A stretch of DNA of 7,163 nucleotides, taken from the NCBI GenBank assembly GCA_026392775.1, contig JAPLBK010000105.1:1-7163 (forward strand). The letters run 5' to 3'. The notes under the pieces are model-generated. The model had not been told where the DNA came from. It did not search any database and saw nothing but the letters and a program-made list of their open reading frames with translations. Origin of the DNA: Actinomycetota bacterium (GTDB lineage: Bacteria > Actinomycetota > Actinomycetes > Nanopelagicales > Nanopelagicaceae). The number at the start of each line of letters is the position of its first letter. The first letter of the stretch is position 1. The translations under genes were made by a program, and so were the position numbers. Positions 1-5,731 of this stretch are shown piece after piece.

Positions 1-219
1 GGTGCTATGCAGGCTATTGAATTAGTAGAGCCAGGGACTAAGAATCCAAACACAGCGGCAATGAACGCTGTTGTTAAGTACTGCCAGAGCCAAGGGGTTC
101 TAGTCCTAACTGCTGGTACTTACTCAAATGTTGTGCGCTTCTTGCCACCACTAGTTATTACAGATGAGCTACTCAAGGATGCCCTCAGCGTTCTTGATGA
201 TGCTTTTGCTTCTCTTTAA
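1..219 (+). CDS. gabT: 4-aminobutyrate aminotransferase, C-terminal fragment (5' end outside window)
   Basis: The reading frame is open from base 1 and ends at TAA 217-219, so only the last 72 residues are present. The true start lies upstream of the window; the ATG at position 7 is internal. The fragment begins GAMQAIELVEPG and continues through LVLTAGTYSNVVRFLPPLVI, which is the C-terminal small domain of class III PLP-dependent aminotransferases. The GTYxNVxRFLPPLVI pattern resembles actinobacterial GabT. By family, the enzyme transfers the amino group of 4-aminobutyrate to 2-oxoglutarate, giving succinate semialdehyde and glutamate in the cytoplasm. The PLP lysine and most catalytic residues lie outside the window, so a related class III transaminase is possible. 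It has no evident tie to the phosphate genes. It converges on the response-regulator gene, the two stop codons sharing bases 216-219. Confidence 0.75.
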   Translation, partial: GAMQAIELVEPGTKNPNTAAMNAVVKYCQSQGVLVLTAGTYSNVVRFLPPLVITDELLKDALSVLDDAFASL

Positions 220-902
220 TTCTCTAACTTGTAACCAAGACCGCGAATGGTCTGAATCAATACAGGATTAGCTGGATCTGCTTCAATCTTTGAACGCAAA
301 CGCTTGATATGAACATCGAGTGTCTTTGTGTCCCCAAAGTAATCTCCGCCCCACACACGATCAATGAGCTGGGAGCGAGTTAAAACACGGCCAGCGTTTC
401 GCATCAAAAACTCTAGTAATTCAAACTCTTTGAGTGGAAGACCTACGAGAGAGCCGTTAATTGTTGCTTGGTGACGCGCAGTGTCTAATTTAATAGGGCC
501 AACTGAGACAACATCTAGATCACCATGCTCTTCACTATCTGGAATCCCGCGGCGCAGCACAGCTTTGATGCGAGCAATTAACTCACGTGATGAGTAAGGC
601 TTAGTGACATAGTCATCTGCACCAAGTTCAAGTCCAACAACCTTGTCTATTTCTGCATCTTTAGCAGTGAGCATAATGATTGGAACTTGTGAGGTTGTGC
701 GAATCGTTCGACACACATCAACACCAGAGACCTCTGGAATCATTAGGTCAAGGAGAATTAAATCAGCGCCTTCTTTTGCAAAGGTAGTGAGTGCGGCACG
801 GCCATCTTCGGCAACACTTACTTCAAAACCTTCTTTTCCAAGCAAGAAAGCTAACGCTTCAGAAAATGATGATTCATCTTCAACGATAAGTATCTTTGTC
901 AT
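216..902 (-). CDS. regX3: RegX3/PhoP-type response regulator of the phosphate regulon (OmpR family)
   Basis: This 228-residue protein is a cytoplasmic DNA-binding response regulator. The receiver domain (about 1-118) has the acidic pair E8/D9, phosphoacceptor D52 in LLDLMIPEVSG, T79 and K101 in ADDYVTKPYS. A winged-helix OmpR-type output domain (about 130-228) includes LPLKEFELLEFLMRNAGRVL and ends TIRGLGYKLEN. The segments GLELGADDYVTKPYS and TLDVHIKRLRSKIEADPANPV are very close to what I recall of mycobacterial RegX3; the Streptomyces counterpart is called PhoP. The ATG (902-900) overlaps the kinase stop as ATGA and has a good Shine-Dalgarno sequence, GGAGAG at 914-909, 6 bases away. Its probable targets in this window are the PHO-box repeats before phoU and pstS. 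The family assignment is very secure; the phosphate role follows from neighbours and boxes. Confidence 0.95.
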   Translation of the reverse strand: MTKILIVEDESSFSEALAFLLGKEGFEVSVAEDGRAALTTFAKEGADLILLDLMIPEVSGVDVCRTIRTTSQVPIIMLTAKDAEIDKVVGLELGADDYVTKPYSSRELIARIKAVLRRGIPDSEEHGDLDVVSVGPIKLDTARHQATINGSLVGLPLKEFELLEFLMRNAGRVLTRSQLIDRVWGGDYFGDTKTLDVHIKRLRSKIEADPANPVLIQTIRGLGYKLEN

Positions 903-1972
903 TCAACGCTCTCCATAGGTGATTCATAGATGGGTAGTCGGATTGAAAAAGTACTGCCGACGTTTTCGACGCTCCATACCTTTACTTCACCGCCGTGCTT
1001 TGCTGCAACGTGCTTAACGATTGAAAGACCTAACCCGGTTCCACCAGTTTGGCGAGAACGCGCTGGATCGACGCGATAGAAACGTTCGAAGATTCGATCC
1101 TGCTCAGATTCAGAGATTCCTATTCCTTGGTCTGTAACTGAAAGATCTATAATGCCGGATTCGCTGGCAGTGGTGACCGATACTTTGGTATTTTCAGGTG
1201 AATAGTTGATGGCATTTTCAACTAAGTTATGAACTGCCATGATTAATTGGTCACGATCGCCCAACACAACAGCATCACTGTTTTCAAGATAACTCACGGT
1301 GATATTGCGACTATCGGCGGTGATTTGGCATTGGTCGACTGCTTCTCTGATTACATATTCAACGCTTACTTCTTGAGCAAGCTGTAATGGGTCAGAGTCT
1401 TGCACGCGAGATAAGTCGATGATCTCCTGGACTAAATCTGTTAATCGTTTTGCCTCCGATTGCATACGGGTGGCAAATTTAACAACTGATTCCGGATCAT
1501 CTTTTGAACCAAGGACTGCTTCACTTAAAAGAGAGAGCGCACCGATAGGAGTCTTTAACTCATGGGAGATATTTGCAACAAAGTCTCGGCGAACATCATG
1601 AACGCGCTGTGCTTCACTTTCATCGCTAATGAGTACTAAAACTAAATCATCTTTAGTTAAGGGAAGAACTTTTACAGTTAGCTCGTGCTTGCCTTCGCCA
1701 ATTGGCCCACGGGGAATTTCAATCACGCCAACTTGTTGGCTATGTGTGCGCCGAACCACACGAACTGTTGCCAGCAATTCAGAGCTCTGAATTCGACCAT
1801 CCTTTAGAATTCCAAGTGTCTCAACGCCAGGGGTGATAAATAAAGGAATCTCACCAGGGGCCAGAATCATGGAATCCCCATCCAGGAGATCGAGGGTTTC
1901 CAGCAGCATTTCAGGCAAGGCTCTAGGTTCTGGGGCCTCTAAATCTCGGCGCAAGAACTTCACAGGCCTCAC
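899..1972 (-). CDS. senX3: SenX3/PhoR-type sensor histidine kinase lacking transmembrane segments
   Basis: This 357-residue kinase is the partner of the adjacent RegX3-like regulator. The dimerisation/phosphoacceptor domain (about 125-190) has the H-box FVANISHELKTPIGA with H137. The ATP-binding domain (about 235-348) has the N-box NLVENAINYSP (N253), DQGIGI (281-286), FERFYR (295-300) and GGTGLGLSI (310-318). Residues 20-120 look like a degenerate PAS-type domain. SenX3 and PhoR relatives normally begin with membrane helices, but here the N-terminus is charged (KFLRRDLEAPEPRALPE) and no long hydrophobic segment occurs anywhere. The frame upstream of GTG 1972 closes at TGA (2008-2006), so no longer form fits. 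GTG 1972 is the longest start; a GTG at 1963 is an alternative, and neither has a clear Shine-Dalgarno sequence. By family it autophosphorylates on His and either phosphorylates or dephosphorylates the regulator under PhoU/Pst control. Confidence 0.92.
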   Translation of the reverse strand: MRPVKFLRRDLEAPEPRALPEMLLETLDLLDGDSMILAPGEIPLFITPGVETLGILKDGRIQSSELLATVRVVRRTHSQQVGVIEIPRGPIGEGKHELTVKVLPLTKDDLVLVLISDESEAQRVHDVRRDFVANISHELKTPIGALSLLSEAVLGSKDDPESVVKFATRMQSEAKRLTDLVQEIIDLSRVQDSDPLQLAQEVSVEYVIREAVDQCQITADSRNITVSYLENSDAVVLGDRDQLIMAVHNLVENAINYSPENTKVSVTTASESGIIDLSVTDQGIGISESEQDRIFERFYRVDPARSRQTGGTGLGLSIVKHVAAKHGGEVKVWSVENVGSTFSIRLPIYESPMESVE

Positions 1973-1992
1973 TCTATAGGCCCAAAACGCCA

Positions 1993-2036
1993 GTTTACCT
2001 TCCGTTCACCTAACTAATGGACTCTATTCATCACCT
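1993..2036 (+). promoter_or_regulatory. PHO-box direct repeats between senX3 and phoU
   Basis: Two adjacent 11-bp units are clear: GTTTACCTTCC (1993-2003) and GTTCACCTAAC (2004-2014). After one non-matching 11-bp unit (2015-2025) there is a weaker match, ATTCATCACCT (2026-2036), in the same phase. The GTTCACC core in 11-bp tandem repeats is the known binding pattern of Streptomyces PhoP, the counterpart of the RegX3-like protein here. The repeats read toward phoU. Because the spacer is only 80 bp and divergent, the same site could also control the kinase-regulator operon, giving autoregulation. The two first units are well supported; the third is supported mainly by its spacing to the -10 sequence. 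Confidence 0.7.
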
Positions 2037-2041
2037 CCACA

Positions 2042-2053
2042 TAGGTTACGGCC
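2042..2053 (+). promoter_or_regulatory. phoU promoter -10 element (probable leaderless start)
   Basis: TAGGTT (2042-2047) fits the actinobacterial -10 pattern TAnnnT and is followed by 6 bases and then ATG 2054. That puts the expected transcription start at or next to the A of the start codon, so the mRNA would have no leader. There is no strong Shine-Dalgarno sequence; the AGG inside the -10 is the only weak candidate. No TTGACA-like -35 is seen: a PHO-box-like unit starts 16 bp before the -10, as at pstS, so an activator may substitute for it. Confidence 0.5.
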
Positions 2054-2707
2054 ATGGCCCTCATTAGATCTGTATTCCAAGATGAACTAGACAACGTATC
2101 GCAGTCTCTGGTCGACCTTACTGCGATGGTTTCTTCTTCCATGACAAAAGCAACATCAGCGCTTCTTTCAAGTGATTTAAAACTTGCTGAAGAAGTTATC
2201 GCAACTGATGTCAAGATTGATGACTATCAGCACGAAACTGATTCTCGCATCATCGACATTATCGCAAGACAACAACCAGTTGCATCAGATTTGCGTGCTC
2301 TGGTAACAGCGCTACGTATGGGTTCAGATTTAGAGCGCATGGGCGACTTAGCTCACCATGTTGCCAAGGTTGCTCGTCTGCGCCACCCAAATGCAGCAGT
2401 GCCACCAGAGCTAGTTTCAATCATTGAAGCCATGGGAGTTGCAGCAGTTGCAATCACCGAAAAGACCGGTGTTGTTATTGCCACGCGCAATACTGAAATG
2501 GCCCTTGAAATCGAGGGCGATGATGATGTGATGGATGATCTGCACCGTAAGTTAATCGCAGTCTTGATTGAGCCCACGTGGCAGCATGGAATTGAAACAG
2601 CAATTGATTTGACCCTTCTAGGCCGCTACTACGAACGATATGCCGATCACGCAGTTTCAATTTCTCGAAGAGTTTATTTCCTTGTAACAGGAAAGTACGC
2701 CTCATAA
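2054..2707 (+). CDS. phoU: PhoU phosphate-signalling regulator
   Basis: The 217-residue length is normal for the family, and the protein should be an all-helical cytoplasmic pair of three-helix bundles. Each half has the metal-binding E-x3-D signature: E94/D98 in DLERMGDLAHHV and E194/D198 in YYERYADHAVSI. The conserved RQQPVASDLR stretch is at about 72-81. By family knowledge PhoU connects the phosphate state of the Pst transporter to the sensor kinase and keeps the regulon off when phosphate is plentiful. Here it is the first gene of the operon, divergent from the kinase and followed after 2 bases by pstC; phoU is usually last in pst operons. ATG 2054 was chosen because it opens the conserved N-terminus (MALIRSVFQDELD) and lies 6 bases after a -10-like TAGGTT. 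Confidence 0.95.
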   Translation: MALIRSVFQDELDNVSQSLVDLTAMVSSSMTKATSALLSSDLKLAEEVIATDVKIDDYQHETDSRIIDIIARQQPVASDLRALVTALRMGSDLERMGDLAHHVAKVARLRHPNAAVPPELVSIIEAMGVAAVAITEKTGVVIATRNTEMALEIEGDDDVMDDLHRKLIAVLIEPTWQHGIETAIDLTLLGRYYERYADHAVSISRRVYFLVTGKYAS

Positions 2708-2709
2708 AA

Positions 2710-3693
2710 ATGTCCATACAAGAGTTAGTAATTCCAGCACCACGCGAAATTGTTACTAAACCACGCCGTTCAGACAAGGTTTTCCGTGGCGTCGTAACGG
2801 GTGGGGGATTGTCTTCATTGGCAATCCTTGGCTTGATTGCGATTTTCCTTGGCTACCGTGGTTTTGAAGTTTTGCGCCAAGAAGGAATTGGATTTATCAC
2901 TCACTCTGATTGGTCAATCTCAACAGATGATGCAGGAAACGTTTTAGATAGTCATTTTGGTTTAGCAGCCATGTTGGTCGGAACGATTTTGTGTTCTCTG
3001 ATTGCTGTGGTCATAGCCGTCCCAATCTCAGTGTTTTCAGCGCTTTTTTTGAACTTTTATGCTCCCGGATGGCTTAAAAAAATCCTCATAACGATCATCG
3101 ACATGATGGCAGCATTTCCATCAATCCTCTTTGGTATTTGGGGTTTCTTAGTCCTAATGCCAAGTGTTGAATACTGGGCAAAGCTTCTACATCGCTACCT
3201 TGGTTTTATTCCTGTTTTTGATATGCGAGTACCAGTCTTCACACGCTCACCTTTTGTTGCAGGTGTAGTGCTCTCCATCATGATTATTCCAATCATCACT
3301 TCAGTTTCTCGTGAAATTTTCTCTCAAGCACCACTTGATCGTATTCAAGCTGCATATGCACTTGGTGCAACACGTTGGGCAATGATTAAGGCGGTAGTTA
3401 TTCCGCATGGCCGAAGTGGTGTGATCGGTGGAGCAATGCTTGGTCTGGGGCGCGCAATGGGTGAGACTGTTGCAGTCTTTACCGTTCTCAATATTGTTTT
3501 CCAAGTTAACTGGCAGATGTTGCTTGGCGCAGGTGGAAACGTTGCATCATTAATTATTCTCAAATTTGGAGATGCAAGCCCATATGAAATCAAAGCGCTG
3601 ATGGCTGCAGGATTGATTCTCTTCCTCCTGACATTAATAGTGAACGCAATTGCCAATCTGATTGTCAAAACAACCGGAAAGTCAGGTCGTTGA
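2710..3693 (+). CDS. pstC: Phosphate ABC transporter permease PstC
   Basis: This 327-residue integral membrane protein is one half of the phosphate channel. A short cytoplasmic N-terminus precedes the first membrane helix (about 32-52). Further hydrophobic segments lie near 84-116, 123-150, 181-198, 236-263 and 296-318, giving the usual six. The ABC permease EAA loop that docks on the ATPase is at about 201-233 and includes AAYALGATRWAMIKAVVIP. It is followed by GLGRAMGETVAV (245-256), a hallmark of PstC/PstA permeases. The start ATG follows the phoU stop by 2 bases. The nearest purine-rich stretch, AGGAAAG (2689-2695), is 14 bases away, so translation is probably coupled to phoU. Length and motifs are complete. 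Confidence 0.96.
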   Translation: MSIQELVIPAPREIVTKPRRSDKVFRGVVTGGGLSSLAILGLIAIFLGYRGFEVLRQEGIGFITHSDWSISTDDAGNVLDSHFGLAAMLVGTILCSLIAVVIAVPISVFSALFLNFYAPGWLKKILITIIDMMAAFPSILFGIWGFLVLMPSVEYWAKLLHRYLGFIPVFDMRVPVFTRSPFVAGVVLSIMIIPIITSVSREIFSQAPLDRIQAAYALGATRWAMIKAVVIPHGRSGVIGGAMLGLGRAMGETVAVFTVLNIVFQVNWQMLLGAGGNVASLIILKFGDASPYEIKALMAAGLILFLLTLIVNAIANLIVKTTGKSGR

Positions 3694-3694
3694 T

Positions 3695-4738
3695 ATGGCA
3701 ATGACTGCTACGCCAACAAAACCATGGGCAGCTTCACCAAAAGATCGCTCAATTGATGGAGCCATTTTCGTAGGTTCGCTGTTGAGCTCATATCTTCTTG
3801 AATTTCTAACTCCACTTAAGGGAAAGCTGGCTTACTTTGTCTGCTTCTTTATTGCCTATGCAATTTTTACAACAGCATTTAAAGGTGTCCAGCGCGGAAA
3901 TGCTGCAGCAAAGGATGCCCTAGTTAATTCATTAGTTGCCATTGGCGCCATCGTTACTGTCATTCCTGCTGCAAGTATCTTGCTGACAGTCTTACAAAAA
4001 GGCCTACCAGGCATCAGTTTTAACCTCTTCACTCATGATATGGCGCTGGCAACACCGACAGATCCACTTTCAAACGGAGGCTTACTTCATGCAATCACTG
4101 GAACTCTGACTTTGATGTTGCTGGCATTAATCATGAGTGTTCCTATTGGAATTTTGACCGCGCTGTATTTAACAGAAATTAAGGGACGCTTCACTGGGCC
4201 CATTCGCTTCCTTGTTCAAGCAATGAGCGGTGTCCCATCAATTGTTGCCGGCCTATTTATTCTCTCAGCAATTCTTTATCCCATCACCAAGGGGTATTCA
4301 GGATTTATGGGAGCGCTTTCCTTAACTATTTTGATGATTCCAACAATTGCGCGTACATCTGAAGAAGTTTTGAATTTGATTCCTAATGAATTACGCGAAG
4401 CCGGTACTGCACTTGGTGGAACACAGTGGCGCACAGTTGCCATGATTGTTCTGCCTGCTGCTAGAAGCGGATTAGTAACTGCTGTGATTTTAGGAGTTGC
4501 ACGTATTGCTGGTGAAACTGCGCCAATCCTTCTTCTGACAGGTGGCGGCGACAGAGTGAATCCCAACGCTTTTACTGGCCCAATGGGGTCATTGCCGTAT
4601 TACATCTGGAAATCATTTAACGCAGGTTCACCTGAAGCAATCACACGAGCTTGGGCTGGACTGTTAGTTCTTGTTGGTCTTGTTCTATTCCTATTCACAA
4701 CAGCACGCTTCCTCGGAGCACGAAAGGTTTCAAAATGA
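3695..4738 (+). CDS. pstA: Phosphate ABC transporter permease PstA
   Basis: This is the second channel subunit, 347 residues from ATG 3695. The start lies one base after the pstC stop (TGA 3691-3693), with AGG at 3684-3686 placed 8 bases before it. ATG 3701 is a possible later start, and the frame also extends upstream to a TTG at 3662 inside pstC, which I did not use. The EAA loop is at about 222-254 (SEEVLNLIP, then [22 protein letters not shown]), followed by [15 protein letters not shown] (267-281). The core permease helices lie within about 76-340. Ahead of them are two additional hydrophobic segments, about 22-40 and 45-60, so roughly eight are predicted rather than six, and the protein is longer than the common 280-300 residues. 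The last four bases overlap the pstB start. Confidence 0.95.
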   Translation: MAMTATPTKPWAASPKDRSIDGAIFVGSLLSSYLLEFLTPLKGKLAYFVCFFIAYAIFTTAFKGVQRGNAAAKDALVNSLVAIGAIVTVIPAASILLTVLQKGLPGISFNLFTHDMALATPTDPLSNGGLLHAITGTLTLMLLALIMSVPIGILTALYLTEIKGRFTGPIRFLVQAMSGVPSIVAGLFILSAILYPITKGYSGFMGALSLTILMIPTIARTSEEVLNLIPNELREAGTALGGTQWRTVAMIVLPAARSGLVTAVILGVARIAGETAPILLLTGGGDRVNPNAFTGPMGSLPYYIWKSFNAGSPEAITRAWAGLLVLVGLVLFLFTTARFLGARKVSK

Positions 4739-5613
4739 GCACTTCACATGAGAGCGGGAATCAAAAAATGAAAGAATCAGTGAAGCCATCTTCATTGGCA
4801 GATGTTGCTAACGCTAAAGCACCTAAGGTGCCAGGGACAGCGGCGTTGGGTACTGGTCTTGAGACACGTGGCGTGCACGCATGGTTTGGTAAGCATCACG
4901 CGCTTTCAGATATCTCACTAGATTTCGCAGCAGGTACGGTCACTGCGCTGATCGGTCCTTCCGGATGCGGTAAGTCAACCTTTATTCGCACAATCAACCG
5001 TATGCATGAGTTCATTCCGGGTGCTGCAATGGCTGGTGAAGTACTTCTCGATGGAAAAGATGTATATGCCCCTGGCACAGATGTAACCAAGATTCGCCTG
5101 CAAATCGGAATGGTTTTCCAAAAGCCAAACCCATTTCCATCAATGACAATTGGTGAGAACGTTCTCTCTGGTCTCAAGCTGGCTCAACTCAAAGTTGACA
5201 ATAAAGAAGATTTACTCCAAGAGTGCTTAGAGCGTGCGGGATTATGGAATGAAGTAAAGGATCGCTTAGGTGCCCACGGTGGCTCACTCTCTGGTGGTCA
5301 GCAACAACGCCTTTGTATTGCTCGAGCCCTTGCTGTTCGCCCACAAGTTCTATTAATGGATGAGCCATGTTCAGCACTTGATCCAGGATCAACTCTTCGC
5401 ATTGAAGACACCATTCGCCACCTCTCAGACACAATGACCATCATTATCGTTACTCACAATATGCAGCAGGCTGCCCGTGTATCTGACTACACCGCCTTCT
5501 TCCTATCCGATGGTGGACCTGGCCAGATGATTGAAGTTGCTCCTACATCTGAGATTTTCTCCCGTCCACAGGACCCTCGAACTGAGAGTTATGTGACCGG
5601 GCGCTTTGGTTAA
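4735..5613 (+). CDS. pstB: Phosphate ABC transporter ATP-binding protein PstB
   Basis: This 292-residue cytoplasmic ATPase powers phosphate import through PstC and PstA. It has Walker [10 protein letters not shown] (74-82), the Q-loop at Q129 in [15 protein letters not shown] signature LSGGQQQR (185-192), Walker B VLLMDEP (206-211 region) and switch histidine H241 in [28 protein letters not shown] and the final ESYVTGRFG are typical of PstB. ATG 4735 overlaps the pstA stop as ATGA and is preceded by GAAAGG (4722-4727), 7 bases away, so it is preferred over the in-frame ATG 4768 (11 residues shorter) and an upstream ATG at 4651 deep inside pstA. The first 40 or so residues are a low-complexity Ser/Lys/Ala-rich tail outside the usual ABC fold. 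Confidence 0.96.
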   Translation: MSTSHESGNQKMKESVKPSSLADVANAKAPKVPGTAALGTGLETRGVHAWFGKHHALSDISLDFAAGTVTALIGPSGCGKSTFIRTINRMHEFIPGAAMAGEVLLDGKDVYAPGTDVTKIRLQIGMVFQKPNPFPSMTIGENVLSGLKLAQLKVDNKEDLLQECLERAGLWNEVKDRLGAHGGSLSGGQQQRLCIARALAVRPQVLLMDEPCSALDPGSTLRIEDTIRHLSDTMTIIIVTHNMQQAARVSDYTAFFLSDGGPGQMIEVAPTSEIFSRPQDPRTESYVTGRFG

Positions 5614-5625
5614 AAGACACCATTT

Positions 5626-5680
5626 GTTCACCTAAAGGTTGACTTGCGTTAAACCAGCTCGCCTCATTTGTTAACCCTGG
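5626..5680 (+). promoter_or_regulatory. PHO-box direct-repeat array upstream of pstS
   Basis: Three strong units start exactly 22 bp apart: GTTCACCTAAA (5626-5636), GTTAAACCAGC (5648-5658) and GTTAACCCTGG (5670-5680). The 11-bp register between the first two holds GGTTGACTTGC (5637-5647), a recognisable match shifted by one base; the one between the second and third (5659-5669) does not match. An 11-bp direct-repeat layout with a GTTCACC-like core is the binding pattern known for Streptomyces PhoP, so this is the probable site where the RegX3-like regulator activates pstS under phosphate limitation. The last unit lies where a -35 element would be, 16 bp (start to start) before TAGGTT. Confidence 0.8.
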
Positions 5681-5685
5681 CTCCA

Positions 5686-5691
5686 TAGGTT
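5686..5691 (+). promoter_or_regulatory. pstS promoter -10 element
   Basis: TAGGTT fits TAnnnT and sits in the eight-base context CATAGGTT, identical to that before phoU. No -35 consensus is present; a PHO-box unit occupies that region. The expected transcription start is about 5698, leaving a leader of about 34 bases that contains the strong ribosome binding site AGGAG (5721-5725), 6 bases before the pstS ATG. Unlike phoU, this gene therefore looks conventionally led. Confidence 0.5.
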
Positions 5692-5731
5692 TGCTCTCGT
5701 AGTTCAAACAAAACCCTATGAGGAGAAATAA

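Noticed and set aside
643..918. Open frame of 91 codons on the + strand, antisense to the response regulator.
   Set aside because: It mirrors the well-supported regulator frame, has low-complexity Ser/Lys-rich composition and no domain; the same applies to other antisense frames at 1419-1601, 2475-2777, 3345-3701, 4276-4566, 4896-5177 and 5664-6011.
1973..2030. A - strand promoter for the kinase operon (candidate -10 hexamers TAAACT at 1997-1992 and TAGAGT at 2026-2021).
   Set aside because: Neither has a convincing -35 or start-codon spacing, and choosing between them is not possible by eye; a promoter must exist here but I cannot place it.
3044..3082. Runs of seven T (3044-3050) and seven A (3076-3082) in pstC, considered as slippage or phase-variation sites.
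   Set aside because: The frame is intact through both, the encoded residues fit the permease, and runs of this length are expected in AT-rich genes.
3662..3694. TTG-initiated extension of pstA upstream into pstC.
   Set aside because: It would overlap pstC by 32 bases and needs a rare start, whereas ATG 3695 follows the pstC stop directly with an AGG at suitable distance.
4651..4734. Upstream ATG for pstB inside pstA.
   Set aside because: It would overlap pstA by 88 bases and add a non-conserved Cys/Trp-rich leader; ATG 4735 has a good ribosome binding site and the usual ATGA overlap.
5684..5720. Inverted repeat CATAGG (5684-5689) and CCTATG (5715-5720) with TTTG/CAAA inside, just before the pstS ribosome binding site; considered as a riboswitch or thermometer-like hairpin.
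   Set aside because: The left arm overlaps the -10 element and would not be in the transcript if it starts near 5698; the stem is only six pairs plus an offset inner match.
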